Source: Curtobacterium flaccumfaciens (GTDB lineage: Bacteria; Actinomycetota; Actinomycetes; Actinomycetales; Microbacteriaceae). From it: a stretch of DNA of 64,000 nucleotides. The stretch lies in the NCBI RefSeq assembly GCF_013359815.1, contig NZ_JABMCF010000039.1:124001-188000 (forward strand), read 5' to 3'. The notes beneath the pieces were generated by a model. It was not told where the DNA came from, did not search any database, and was given only the letters and a program-made list of their open reading frames with translations. The position numbers were made by a program, and so were the translations under genes. Shown one piece after another: positions 1 to 8,058 of the stretch (within the stretch, counting starts at the first letter, position 1; the number at the start of each line of letters is the position of its first letter).

Positions 1-358
1 TGCCGCGCAGCAGCGGGGAGTCGAGCAGCAGGGCGAACAGCAGCGCGAGCCCGAGCATCACCGGCACCTGCACGACACCGAACAGCAGCACGCGGAGCAC
101 GGAGCTCCAGAACTCGCCGTCCTGGAACACCAGGGCGTACTGGCTCAGACCGCCGAAGACCTGCGTCGGGGCGCCGAACGTGCCCTGCCGCTCGATCTTC
201 TGCAGCGACTCCCACACGGCGTAGAGGATGGGGACCAGGTAGAACGCCGTGAACAGGACGGCGAACGGCAGGACGAAGATCGCGATGGCGCGGCGGTAGC
301 GGAACCCGCCGCCCCGGCGTCGTCGGGTCGCGCTGGGCGACTGTGCGGTGGTGGTCAT
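1..358 (-). CDS. Sugar ABC transporter permease, MalF/LacF type (3' part outside window)
   Basis: This is the first 119 codons of an inner-membrane permease of a carbohydrate ABC importer (binding-protein-dependent transport family). It starts at the ATG at 358 and runs off the left edge. A short basic N-terminus (TRRRRGGG) is followed by a first membrane segment (AIFVLPFAVLFTAFYLVPIL), an extracellular stretch with the SLQKIERQGTF-type loop usual for MalF-like subunits, and a second membrane segment. The start overlaps the stop of the beta-galactosidase gene by 4 nt (ATGA), so the two are translationally coupled. The neighbouring GH42 enzyme suggests a galactoside or other oligosaccharide substrate. 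The EAA motif lies in the missing part. Confidence 0.85.
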   Translation of the reverse strand, partial: MTTTAQSPSATRRRRGGGFRYRRAIAIFVLPFAVLFTAFYLVPILYAVWESLQKIERQGTFGAPTQVFGGLSQYALVFQDGEFWSSVLRVLLFGVVQVPVMLGLALLFALLLDSPLLRG

Positions 359-2388
359 GAGCGGTTCCTGTCGGTGCGGATGATCTGGGTCCCGCCGGGG
401 GCGATGGCGGTGGTCCCGGTGACGGGGCGGTCGGCGACGAGCTCGTGGCCGGCCTCGTGGTGCTCCACGGTGCGGTCGGAGTGGTTCAGCAGGAAGACCC
501 ACTCGTGGGTGTCGTCCCGGCGACGCACGACCTCGAGTCCGGGGCGGACGGCGGGGTCGGCGCGCACCCCGGCCTCGTCGAGGACGCGGTGGACGAAGCC
601 GCCCAGCGCACCGGCGTCGAGCACCGTCGACGTGTACCAGGCGGTCCCGGCGCCGTGCTCGTTGCGGGTGACGGCCGGGCGGCCGGCGAGCGAGCCCTCG
701 GCGTAGTCGACGACGCTCGTCGCACCGCGCAGCTCGACCGGCTCCGACCAGACGCTGCCGGTCGTGCCGTCGGACAGCGCGATCGTGGCGTCGGCAGCGA
801 GCGGGAGGAATTCGTCCACGCGCACGCCGAGCAGGTCACGGAAGGCGCCCGGGTAGCCGCCGGTGCGGACGCGGTCGCGCTCGTCGACGATGCCGCTGAA
901 GCAGCTGACGATCGCGTGCCCGCCGCCGGCGACGTGGTCGGCGATGACGGCCGCGTGCTCGTCGCGCACCAGGTACAGCTCGGGGACGACGACGAGCGCG
1001 TACCCGTCGAGCGGTGCCCCGGGGGCGACGACGTCGACGGTCACGCCGAGGTCCCAGAGCGCGGCGTGGAAGGCGTGGACCTGCTCCAGGTAGCGGAGCG
1101 CGGTGCTGGGGTGGGCCTCCAGGTCGGCCGCCCACTGGTTCTCCCAGCTGAACACGAGCGCGACGTCGGCGACCACGCGTGACCCGCGCAGTTCGCCGAG
1201 CCGCTCGACCAGGGTGCCGAGCGCGACCACGTCGTGCCAGGTCCCCGACTCGGTGCCGGCGTGCGGCAGCAGCGCGGAGTGGAACTTCTCGCTGCCCTGC
1301 ACGGACGCGCGCCACTGGAAGAAGCAGACCCCGTCGGCGCCGCGGGCGATGTGCGCCGCGGTGTTCCGGAGCATCTCCCCCGGGGCCTTCGCGACGTTGT
1401 GCGGCTGCCAGTTGACGGCACCCGTCGAGTGCTCCATGAGCAGCCAGGGGGCGCCGCCGGCCAGGCCACGCGTGGTGTCGGCGGCGAAGGCGAGCTCGAC
1501 GTGCGGCCGGGGTAGGCGGTGGTCGAGGTAGTGGTCGTTCGCGATGACGTCCATGTCGCCGGCCCACGACCAGTAGTCGAGCGCCGTGATGTGCGCGGCG
1601 ACCATGAAGTTCGTCGTGACGGGCTTGTCGCTCAGCTCGCGCAGGACGGCGGCCTCGGCGCGGTGGTGGCCGAGGAGCTCGTCGGACGAGAACCGGTCGA
1701 AGTCGATGGTCTGCGCCGGGTTCGTGAACGACAGCGTCGCGCGGGGCGGCAGCACCTGCTCCCACGCGGAGTACCGCTGGCTCCAGAACGAGGTGCCCCA
1801 GGCGGCGTTGAGTGCGTCGACCGTGCCGTACCGGGCCTGCAGCCAGCCGCGGAACGCCTGGGCGGAGACGTCGCAGTAGCAGTGTGCGTTGTGGCAGCCG
1901 AGCTCGTTCGACACGTGCCAGAGCCGCACGGCGGGGTGGTCGCCGTAGCGCTCGGCGGTGGCGCGGACCAGGGCGAGGGCGTGCTCGCGGTAGATCGGCG
2001 AGCTCGGGCAGAACGCCTGGCGGCCACCGGGCCAGCGGGTGGTGCCGTCGGCGACGACGGGCAGGACCTCGGGGTACCGGGTGGTGAGCCACGGCGGGGT
2101 CGATGCGGTGCCGGTGCCGAGGTCGACCCCGATGCCCGCGCCGTGCAGCAGCTCGATGACGGTGTCGAGCGCGGCGAAGTCGTACTCGCCCTGGCGGGGT
2201 TCGACGTGCGACCAGCCGAAGACGTTGATCGCGACGAGGTTCACGCCGGCCTCACGCATGAGCCGGACGTCCTCGACCCACACCTCGGGGTCCCACTGCT
2301 CGGGGTTGTAGTCGCACCCGAACGCGAGGCCCGTCGAGCCGAGGCCGAGCGCGCCGGTGGCGGTCGTCGGCAGGGTGGTGGTCGTCAC
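355..2388 (-). CDS. Beta-galactosidase, glycoside hydrolase family 42
   Basis: A cytosolic enzyme expected to release galactose from imported beta-galactosides. It is 677 aa from the GTG at 2388, chosen because GAGGA lies about 7 nt upstream; an in-frame ATG at 2538 would add 50 low-complexity Arg-rich residues and run across the operator. The TIM barrel carries the acid/base Glu in WHVSNELG (E162) and the nucleophile in LLMEHSTG (E319). The cysteines of the GH42 zinc cluster are present (C127, C165, C170, C172). The middle trimerisation domain and the small C-terminal beta domain follow, as usual for the family. It lies in an operon with the downstream ABC permease and is divergent from the LacI regulator, with two operator palindromes between them. 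Confidence 0.93.
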   Translation of the reverse strand: MTTTTLPTTATGALGLGSTGLAFGCDYNPEQWDPEVWVEDVRLMREAGVNLVAINVFGWSHVEPRQGEYDFAALDTVIELLHGAGIGVDLGTGTASTPPWLTTRYPEVLPVVADGTTRWPGGRQAFCPSSPIYREHALALVRATAERYGDHPAVRLWHVSNELGCHNAHCYCDVSAQAFRGWLQARYGTVDALNAAWGTSFWSQRYSAWEQVLPPRATLSFTNPAQTIDFDRFSSDELLGHHRAEAAVLRELSDKPVTTNFMVAAHITALDYWSWAGDMDVIANDHYLDHRLPRPHVELAFAADTTRGLAGGAPWLLMEHSTGAVNWQPHNVAKAPGEMLRNTAAHIARGADGVCFFQWRASVQGSEKFHSALLPHAGTESGTWHDVVALGTLVERLGELRGSRVVADVALVFSWENQWAADLEAHPSTALRYLEQVHAFHAALWDLGVTVDVVAPGAPLDGYALVVVPELYLVRDEHAAVIADHVAGGGHAIVSCFSGIVDERDRVRTGGYPGAFRDLLGVRVDEFLPLAADATIALSDGTTGSVWSEPVELRGATSVVDYAEGSLAGRPAVTRNEHGAGTAWYTSTVLDAGALGGFVHRVLDEAGVRADPAVRPGLEVVRRRDDTHEWVFLLNHSDRTVEHHEAGHELVADRPVTGTTAIAPGGTQIIRTDRNRS

Positions 2389-2467
2389 GGGGATCCTCGC
2401 TGATCGGAGCGACCCCGGCCGCCTCGGTCGCGTGCGACCCCTTCGACGGCGAAGGCCACCCAGTGTT

Positions 2468-2529
2468 CTGGGAGCGCTCCCAGTCCGCACCGGCCGATCG
2501 GGGCCGGATGTTTCTGGGAGCGCTCCCAG
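2468..2529. promoter_or_regulatory. Two identical 16-bp LacI-family operators
   Basis: The perfect palindrome CTGGGAGCGCTCCCAG occurs at 2468-2483 and again at 2514-2529, 46 bp apart centre to centre (about 4.4 helical turns). The inner 14 bp TGGGAGCGCTCCCA is the operator described for the cellulase regulator CelR of Thermobifida. The pair sits between the divergent GH42/ABC operon and the lacI-type gene, so it most likely serves both repression of the operon and autoregulation. Looping between sites is possible. Confidence 0.85.
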
Positions 2530-2604
2530 ATCAAACACCAGCGGCTGGACCCTGTCAACTGCGAGGCGTTCCGAGGGCTCCTCAGCGGCGGATATGGTTG
2601 CCCC

Positions 2605-3627
2605 ATGTCCGAGGTCCGATCCGCTCGTCAGCGCGCCACGATCCAGGACGTCGCCGACGAAGCGGGGATGTCGCGCGGCACCGTCTCACGCGTGCTCAAC
2701 GACGAGCCGTACGTGTCCCCGAAGGCGCGCGAGGCCGTGCAGGACGCCGTCCGACGCGTCGGCTACGTGCGCAGCGCCGCCGCCCGCAGCCTGGTCACTC
2801 GGCGTTCCGGGGCGATCGCGCTCATCGTCCACGAACCCTCGGTCGTGGTGCTCGACGACCCCAACATCGGCAACATCCTGATCGGCACGAACGCCGTCCT
2901 GTCCGACGCCGACCAGCAGCTCGTCACGATCATGGTCGACTCCGCCCGCGACAGCGAGCGCGTGGTCGAGTACCTGCGCGGCGGGTTCGTCGACGGCGCC
3001 ATCGTGCTGTCCGCCCGCGACGGCGACCCGATCACCGGCGCGATCGAGGAGATCGGCATGCCCGCGTGCTTCGTCGGGCACCCGTCCGACGCCGCGAACA
3101 TCTCGTACATCGGCATCGACAATCGCGCCGCCGCCGAGCAGATCACCCGACGGCTGGTCGACACCGGTCGACGCCGGATCGGGATGCTGGCGTCGGGGCT
3201 CGACCGCGACTCCGGGCAGGACCGCCTGGCGGGGTTCACCGCGGCACTCGGCGAGCGCTTCGACCCCGACCTCGTCGCCCGGAACCCCCTGTTCAGCTAC
3301 ACCGCCGGCGCCGAGGGCATGCGCGAGCTGCTCGAGCGAGCCCCGGACATCGACGGGGTGTTCGCCGCGTCGGACGCGGTCGCCGCCGGTGCGATGGACG
3401 TCCTGCAGCGCAGCGGCCGGAGCGTGCCGTCGGACGTCGGTGTGGTCGGGTTCGACGACAGCGCCTGGGCACTGCGGTGCGACCCGCAGCTGTCGACGGT
3501 GCGGCAGCCGGCGCGCCTGCTTGGCGAGCAGGCGGCACACCAGGTCCTCGAGCAGATCGGCGGCACGGACGACGGTCCACGTGGTCTGCTGTTGCCGACG
3601 GAGGTCGTCTGGCGCGGGTCCGCGTAG
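2605..3627 (+). CDS. LacI family transcriptional regulator
   Basis: A 340-aa DNA-binding repressor. The N-terminal helix-turn-helix with hinge is clear (ATIQDVADEAGMSRGTVSRV, residues 11-30, then the hinge region near residue 50), followed by a periplasmic-binding-protein-like effector domain (about residues 65-335, with DGVFAASDAVAAGAMDVL and the VGFDDSAWA motif). It is transcribed divergently from the GH42/ABC genes. The two CTGGGAGCGCTCCCAG sites next to it match the operator of CelR, so it probably responds to a disaccharide or oligosaccharide. The true ligand cannot be read from sequence; galactosides or beta-glucosides are both possible. Confidence 0.92.
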   Translation: MSEVRSARQRATIQDVADEAGMSRGTVSRVLNDEPYVSPKAREAVQDAVRRVGYVRSAAARSLVTRRSGAIALIVHEPSVVVLDDPNIGNILIGTNAVLSDADQQLVTIMVDSARDSERVVEYLRGGFVDGAIVLSARDGDPITGAIEEIGMPACFVGHPSDAANISYIGIDNRAAAEQITRRLVDTGRRRIGMLASGLDRDSGQDRLAGFTAALGERFDPDLVARNPLFSYTAGAEGMRELLERAPDIDGVFAASDAVAAGAMDVLQRSGRSVPSDVGVVGFDDSAWALRCDPQLSTVRQPARLLGEQAAHQVLEQIGGTDDGPRGLLLPTEVVWRGSA

Positions 3628-3636
3628 CCGGCCGCA

Positions 3637-3686
3637 GGACGGACTGGAGGCCCGTGGCGGCGTCGCCACGGGCCTCCCGTCCGTCC
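3637..3686. repeat. Dispersed palindromic repeat, copy 1
   Basis: A 50-bp near-perfect inverted repeat between two convergent genes (lacI-type end and VOC end). The outer arms are GGACGGACTGGAGGC and GCCTCCCGTCCGTCC, the inner stem is CCGTGGCG/CGCCACGG and the loop is 3-4 nt. There is no T-tract after either arm. The same outer arms recur in seven other places in the window. Confidence 0.85.
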
Positions 3687-3712
3687 GTGGGTGCGTCCTG
3701 CACCCGGCCGGG

Positions 3713-4069
3713 TCAGCCCTGCGGCGGCGAGTAGAGCTGCAGGTCGTTGCCCTCGCTGTCCTTGAAGGGGATGATCTTGCCCCACGGGTGCTCGCTGATC
3801 TCGCCCTGGATGTCCGCGCCGCGCTCCTTGAGCGCGGCGACCTCGTCCTCGATGCTGCCGTCCGGCTGGAACGACACGACGGCGCCGCCGTCGCTCGCCT
3901 GGCTGGCGGACTCGCGCCCGTTCAGGCCGATCATCAGGCCGCCGGCGTCGATCTCGCTCCAGTCGTCGGACTGGTCCTTGACGGTGAGACCGAGCGTGTC
4001 GCGGTAGAACGCGACGGCGCGCTCCATGTCGCTGACCGGGACCCAGACTGCTGCGACTCCACTTGCCAT
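3713..4069 (-). CDS. VOC family protein (glyoxalase/bleomycin-resistance fold)
   Basis: A 118-aa single-domain vicinal-oxygen-chelate protein, the usual length for one beta-alpha-beta-beta-beta pair. It opens with VAAVWVPVSDMERAVAFYRDTLGL, the typical first strand-helix, and ends with GNDLQLYSPP, where the conserved E/Q metal ligand of glyoxalase-like proteins normally lies; here that position reads NDLQLY, so metal binding is uncertain. The specific substrate is unknown. It converges on the LacI gene across palindromic repeat copy 1. Divergent from it nothing is coupled. Confidence 0.85.
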   Translation of the reverse strand: MASGVAAVWVPVSDMERAVAFYRDTLGLTVKDQSDDWSEIDAGGLMIGLNGRESASQASDGGAVVSFQPDGSIEDEVAALKERGADIQGEISEHPWGKIIPFKDSEGNDLQLYSPPQG

Positions 4070-4154
4070 GGTGTTTCCTCTCGTCGTGGTGTGCCATGGA
4101 CGGTAGGCAGCGCTCGTGCACGCCGGTACAGGGTCGGTGTCCCCCGGCGTCGGG

Positions 4155-4769
4155 TCAGCCGGCGGCCGGACGCCACATGCTGATCGGGGTCGCCGCGCGG
4201 AACCCCGCGATCGGCGCGCCGTCCGCGAACCCGTGCCGTCGGTACAGCCGGCGGTTCACCGGGGTGGAGGACTCCAGGTACGCGCCGTCCGACGTCCGGT
4301 CCGCGCGCTCGAGTGCGTGGCCGAGCAGCAGTCCGCCGATGCCCCGACCACGTGCTGACGCCGACACCCCGATCTCGGCGAGGTACCAGTGCGGGGTGAC
4401 CGGTCGGGCGCGCTCCATGCGGCGCAAGTGGGCCACCGCGCGGAGCGCCCCGCCGAGCCCCAGGGTCCGGAGGAACGCCGGCACCTGCCGCACGAAGGCC
4501 CGGACGCCACCGGGCTGCCGACCGGGTGCCTGCCAGAAGGCGGCACCGACCACGCGGTCACCGATCGCGGCGACGTCCACCCGACGTGCGGGCATCGGCA
4601 CCGACCGGATGAGCGCGGCGAACAGCCCGGTCAGCACGGCGGAGCGGTCCTCACCGGATCGCGGCGGCCGGAACTCGGCGAGCACCGGATCGTCGGCGAA
4701 GGCCTCGGCGAGGACGGCCGCGGCCGCCTCGAGCTCGGCGGGTCCTGCTGCTCGGACGACGGTCTCCAT
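4155..4769 (-). CDS. GNAT family N-acetyltransferase
   Basis: A 204-aa Gcn5-related acetyltransferase. The start at 4769 (METVVRAAG) has GAGGAG in good position; longer in-frame versions would run into the divergent regulator. The acetyl-CoA binding loop is visible as ARGRGIGGLLLGHALERAD, followed by AYLESSTPVNRRLYRRHGF, the typical strand 5 and alpha4 of this family. The substrate is unknown. The gene is divergent from a TetR-family gene with a shared 90-bp promoter region that contains a 12-bp palindrome, so it is probably the regulator's target. Confidence 0.9.
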   Translation of the reverse strand: METVVRAAGPAELEAAAAVLAEAFADDPVLAEFRPPRSGEDRSAVLTGLFAALIRSVPMPARRVDVAAIGDRVVGAAFWQAPGRQPGGVRAFVRQVPAFLRTLGLGGALRAVAHLRRMERARPVTPHWYLAEIGVSASARGRGIGGLLLGHALERADRTSDGAYLESSTPVNRRLYRRHGFADGAPIAGFRAATPISMWRPAAG

Positions 4770-4796
4770 GCTGACTCCTCGGGTGCTCGTTGATTT

Positions 4797-4808
4797 GGCC
4801 ACGTGGCC
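4797..4808. promoter_or_regulatory. Candidate operator between GNAT and TetR genes
   Basis: The perfect palindrome GGCCACGTGGCC lies midway between the divergent GNAT (start 4769) and TetR (start 4858) genes, where a TetR-family autoregulatory operator is expected. Short palindromes of this composition are not rare in such GC-rich DNA, so this is only a candidate. Confidence 0.4.
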
Positions 4809-4857
4809 GACTTCATCTTCACGGTCGGTCCTGCACGCGCCCCGTACGCTTCCTGTG

Positions 4858-5490
4858 ATGACCGAGGACCAGCAGTCGCGCGGGTACCGCAGCCGACAGG
4901 ACCGCCGTGCGGAGCTGCTCGACGCCGCGGCCCTGGTCGTGCGGGACGACGGCCTGCGCGGCCTCACCACCCGGGCCGTCGCCGCCCGAGCCGGCGTCGC
5001 CCACGGTGTCGTGCACTACGTCTTCGGTGCGCGGCGCAACCTGGTCGTCGCGCTGCTCGAACGGCAGGCACGTGCGGTCCTGCCGCCGGTGCTCGCGGCC
5101 GCCGACGAGCACGACGACCTCGCCTCCGCGCTCGAGGCGGGGATATCCGCGTACCTCGACCTCGTGCGGCGCGAACCCGAGCGGTTCCGGGTGCTCGAAG
5201 CCCTCAGCGCGACGGCCCTCGCCCCGGACGGCGACGGGGACCTGCTCGACGCCGAACGAAGGCTCTGGCGCGACGGCGTGGTCGCCGGGATCGAGCGCTG
5301 GACCGCGCGGCACGGGGCGACGCCGTCCGAGCCGGTGCCCGTCGTGGCCGATGCCGTGATCACCCTGGTGGACGGACTCGCCCGCGCCGCGTGGAGCGAT
5401 CCGGACGGCACCGCGACCGCCCGATCGCGGGCGTTGCTGGTGCGCGGATTGACCACCGCGGTGACCGCCGCCGTGATCGCTGAGCACTGA
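4858..5490 (+). CDS. TetR/AcrR family transcriptional regulator
   Basis: A 210-aa repressor. The N-terminal TetR helix-turn-helix spans about residues 13-58 (RAELLDAAALVVRDDGLRGL, then TTRAVAARAGVAHGVVHYVF). The C-terminal all-helical ligand domain (residues about 75-205) has no recognisable ligand motif. It is divergent from the GNAT gene, the probable target. The following DUF4383 gene is on the same strand 78 bp downstream with its own ribosome binding site. Confidence 0.9.
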   Translation: MTEDQQSRGYRSRQDRRAELLDAAALVVRDDGLRGLTTRAVAARAGVAHGVVHYVFGARRNLVVALLERQARAVLPPVLAAADEHDDLASALEAGISAYLDLVRREPERFRVLEALSATALAPDGDGDLLDAERRLWRDGVVAGIERWTARHGATPSEPVPVVADAVITLVDGLARAAWSDPDGTATARSRALLVRGLTTAVTAAVIAEH

Positions 5491-5568
5491 CCTGCAAACC
5501 GACCGGGGAAGCGCTCCGAATGTCATGTGTGCCGCACACTGCGGCGCGTACAGAAAAGAGGGCTGATC

Positions 5569-6030
5569 ATGACCAGCAGCGCAGCAACCGCACGCACCAC
5601 CTCCGGTTCGACGTGGACCCAGCGGGGCGCGTTCGTCTTCGGTGTCGTCTTCCTGATCGTCGGCATCGCCGGGTTCATCCCCGGACTCACCATGGACATG
5701 GGCTCGATGTCCATGGCCGGCCACGGCTCCATGGCCCTGCTCCTGGGCCTGTTCCAGGTGTCCGTCCTGCACAACATCGTGCACCTGCTCTTCGGCGTCG
5801 TCGGGCTGCTCGCCGCCCGCCGTGCAGCCTCCGCACGCCTGTACCTCGTCGCCGGCGGCATCGTCTACGCGGTGCTCTTCGTCTACGGGCTCTTCACCGC
5901 GGGCATGGCCGGTGGCGCGAACTTCGTGCCGCTGAACAGCGCGGACAACGTGCTGCACGCCTTCCTGGCCGTCGCGATGATCGTGCTCGGCTTCGTCCTG
6001 CCGCGGATCGGCACGCGCACCGCGCGCTGA
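5569..6030 (+). CDS. DUF4383 family membrane protein
   Basis: A 153-aa integral membrane protein of unknown function with four predicted membrane segments (residues about 18-38, 58-80, 85-108 and 123-145). The signature LLLGLFQVSVLHNIVHLLFG and NVLHAFLAVAM, with histidines embedded in the hydrophobic segments, fits the DUF4383 family common in actinobacteria. The start at 5569 (MTSSAAT) follows AAAAGAGGG; a 14-codon longer reading from 5527 lacks a ribosome binding site. Confidence 0.85.
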   Translation: MTSSAATARTTSGSTWTQRGAFVFGVVFLIVGIAGFIPGLTMDMGSMSMAGHGSMALLLGLFQVSVLHNIVHLLFGVVGLLAARRAASARLYLVAGGIVYAVLFVYGLFTAGMAGGANFVPLNSADNVLHAFLAVAMIVLGFVLPRIGTRTAR

Positions 6031-6042
6031 ACCACAGCACAT

Positions 6043-6090
6043 GACGGACGGGAGGCCCGTGGCGACACCGCCACGGGCCTCCCGTCCGTC
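6043..6090. repeat. Dispersed palindromic repeat, copy 2
   Basis: A 48-bp inverted repeat 12 bp after the DUF4383 stop. Left arm GACGGACGGGAGGCCCGTGG and right arm CCACGGGCCTCCCGTCCGTC match perfectly, with a CGACACCG centre. It belongs to the same sub-type as copies 1 and 8 (inner stem CCGTGGCG). Confidence 0.85.
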
Positions 6091-6116
6091 GCTGGCCCCC
6101 TTCGCGCCCCCTGGCA

Positions 6117-6150
6117 GGCATCGCGCCCCTGTGAGTCGGGGCGCGATGCC
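6117..6150. terminator. Hairpin downstream of the DUF4383 gene
   Basis: A 13-bp perfect stem (GGCATCGCGCCCC / GGGGCGCGATGCC) with an 8-nt loop lies between copy 2 of the palindromic repeat and the aldo/keto reductase. No T-tract follows, so termination would have to be factor-assisted; it may instead be another intergenic repeat. Confidence 0.4.
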
Positions 6151-6230
6151 CGAACAGGGGCGCGACGCGCGGCGGCACCGCGTTCCGCACCGTGACCGTG
6201 GCTGAACCCGACCGGCGTACTGTCCGCTGC

Positions 6231-7052
6231 ATGCCCGCACTCATCGACACGTTCACCATGTCCAACGGTCTGCACATCCCGAAGATCGGCTTCGGCACCT
6301 GGCAGATCCCGTCCGGCTCCGACGCGTACGACGCCACGAAGACCGCCCTCGACCTCGGCTACCGCCACATCGACACCGCCCTGGCCTACGGCAACGAGGC
6401 GAGCGTCGGCGAGGCCGTCCGCGACAGCGGCATCCCCCGCGACGAACTCTTCATCACCACGAAGCTGCCGGCCGAGATCAAGACGGCTTCGGGCGCCCGC
6501 GACGCCTTCGAGGAGTCGAGCCGCAACCTCGACCTCGGACACGTCGACCTGTACCTGATCCACGCGCCGTGGCCCTGGAGCGACATGGGCTCCGACCACC
6601 GAGACGGCAACGTCGAGGTGTGGAAGGTCTTCGAGGAGCTCTACGACGCCGGCCGCACCAAGAGCATCGGAGTCTCGAACTTCGCCGTCGCCGACCTCGA
6701 GGACCTGCTCGGCCGCACGGACGTCGTCCCGCACGCCAACCAGATCCGCTGGTTCATCGGCAACACCCAGGACGAGACGACCGCCTTCGACCGCGAGCAC
6801 GACATCCTGACCGAGGGCTACTCCCCGCTCGCCACCGGAGGCCTGCTCGAGAACGAGCAGATCGCCGAGATCGCGGCGAAGTACGACAAGACCGTCGCCC
6901 AGGTCGCGATCCGGTACCTGCTCGAGAAGGACGTCCTGCCGCTGCCGAAGTCCACCACCCCGTCGCGCATCGCCGAGAACGCCGACGTCGACTTCGTGCT
7001 CGCCGCCGAGGACGTAGCCGCGCTCGACGCGCTCGAGGACACCGCGAGCTGA
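6231..7052 (+). CDS. Aldo/keto reductase
   Basis: A 273-aa NADPH-dependent oxidoreductase with the (beta/alpha)8 fold. The catalytic tetrad is visible: Asp and Tyr in GYRHIDTALAYGNE, Lys in FITTKLP and His in YLIHAPWPW. The C-terminal cofactor-binding signature is PLPKSTTPSRIAENADV. It matches the 2,5-diketo-D-gluconate reductase-like branch (AKR5-type, short chain). The start at 6231 is chosen because family homology begins at LIDTFTMSNG; an earlier GTG/ATG in frame at 6192 is less likely. The physiological substrate is unknown. A palindromic repeat follows the stop. Confidence 0.92.
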   Translation: MPALIDTFTMSNGLHIPKIGFGTWQIPSGSDAYDATKTALDLGYRHIDTALAYGNEASVGEAVRDSGIPRDELFITTKLPAEIKTASGARDAFEESSRNLDLGHVDLYLIHAPWPWSDMGSDHRDGNVEVWKVFEELYDAGRTKSIGVSNFAVADLEDLLGRTDVVPHANQIRWFIGNTQDETTAFDREHDILTEGYSPLATGGLLENEQIAEIAAKYDKTVAQVAIRYLLEKDVLPLPKSTTPSRIAENADVDFVLAAEDVAALDALEDTAS

Positions 7053-7065
7053 CGCGACCCGACCC

Positions 7066-7109
7066 CGGACGGGAGGCGCGGTGCCAGCTGGCACCGCGCC
7101 TCCGGTCGG
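7066..7109. repeat. Dispersed palindromic repeat, copy 3
   Basis: A 44-bp inverted repeat just after the aldo/keto reductase. The core GCGGTGCCAGCTGGCACCGC is a perfect 20-bp palindrome flanked by GGAGGC/GCCTCC. This is the second sub-type (GGTGCCAGC inner stem), shared with copies 6 and 7. Confidence 0.85.
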
Positions 7110-7134
7110 TACACGGCCGAGTCACGGGCGAGGC

Positions 7135-7413
7135 TCAGCCACCGTCCGGACGCACCGTGATCTCGGCTACGGAGTTCCGGTCCTCGTGCTCGAGGTTGTC
7201 GTCGGGGGCGTCCGTGACCGTCGCAGCGGTGCCGGGGTCGAGAAGGATGTTGGCGCGGGTTCCTTGGCCTTCGTCGCCCGGGGTGGCGTGTAGCGTTTGG
7301 CGCCCCTTCACCGGGCATTTTAGCGGGACAGGTATACGGGAATACCCCTGGTCAGGCGGCAGTAGGCAACGGAAGGCGTCGAAGGTCACAATTGGGGTGT
7401 AGCGGTGAAGCAC
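7135..7413 (-). CDS. Small hypothetical protein (doubtful)
   Basis: A possible 92-aa reading, or 58 aa from the GTG at 7311. The C-terminal half is acidic and looks protein-like (LEHEDRNSVAEITVRPDGG), while the N-terminal third is rich in Pro/Cys and probably not translated. No strong ribosome binding site was seen. No family is recognised. It lies at the left edge of the accessory patch, converging on the aldo/keto reductase across repeat copy 3, and could be a remnant. Confidence 0.3.
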   Translation of the reverse strand: MLHRYTPIVTFDAFRCLLPPDQGYSRIPVPLKCPVKGRQTLHATPGDEGQGTRANILLDPGTAATVTDAPDDNLEHEDRNSVAEITVRPDGG

Positions 7414-7447
7414 CGGCTACCGGGCGGCTGTGTCCTCGCCTGCTCGA

Positions 7448-7858
7448 CTACATCAAGAACTCGGTCGCTGCTTCGACCCCTTCAGTCATCAGGCTCCAGC
7501 TCGGCCGAGCGAAGTCCTCCCGCCTCAAGCGCACCCTGACCTCGTCAACGACCTCATCGGCGCGAGTCTGGGCACGAGTGACACCGTTGACCTCGTAACC
7601 GAGCTTCGCGGACACCCGAAGGGATGGCTCGTTCCAAGCGACTGCGCTCGACTCCGCCCACTCAGCTCCCAAATGGTCGAACGAGAACAGCAGCAGCGCC
7701 GCCCGCATCTCAGTCCCGAGCCCGTGGCCCTGATGCGCGAGGGCAAGCCATGAGCCGCTCTCGACGGTCCTTCGAGCTGCGAAGCGGCGAGCGTGCAGCT
7801 CCTGAACCCCGACCGGCGTCCCCTCGTGGAGCACGGTTGCTGCGGCACGCTTCAGCAT
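7448..7858 (-). pseudogene. GNAT acetyltransferase remnant (N-terminus missing)
   Basis: This 136-aa reading contains only the C-terminal two thirds of a RimJ/RimL-like GNAT protein: GSWLALAHQGHGLGTEMRAA is the acetyl-CoA loop with following helix, and NEPSLRVSAKLGYEVNG is strand 5 with the alpha4 signature. The first two strands and helices (about 50 residues) are absent, and the reading stops abruptly at about 7858. At exactly that point a second GNAT C-terminal fragment begins on the opposite strand. It could still be expressed from an internal start, but an intact enzyme is unlikely. Confidence 0.6.
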
Positions 7859-8058
7859 CCGGGCTCGACCGGATCATCGCGGTTGCCCACGTCGAGAACG
7901 CTGCGTCGCGCCGAGTCTGTCTGCGTCTCGGGCTGACGAGCCAGGGACGGACGACTCGTTACTACGACGCGGAATACGAGTTGTTCGAATCGGGCTCGCT
8001 TCGCACTGACCGATCCTCAACCGGGACCGCACACGGTCCAACAAGGATCACCCGTTAG
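7858..8058 (+). pseudogene. Second GNAT acetyltransferase remnant (C-terminus only)
   Basis: About 45 codons with a clear RimJ-like C-terminal signature: GLDRIIAVAHVENAASRRVC followed by LRLGLTSQGRTTRYYDAEYE. Everything upstream of residue SGLDR is antisense to the other GNAT remnant and has no homology. The fragment ends at 8058, overlapping by 11 bp the stop of the PIN-like gene on the other strand. The two remnants are joined head to head at about 7858, which indicates a deletion or insertion scar. Confidence 0.6.
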
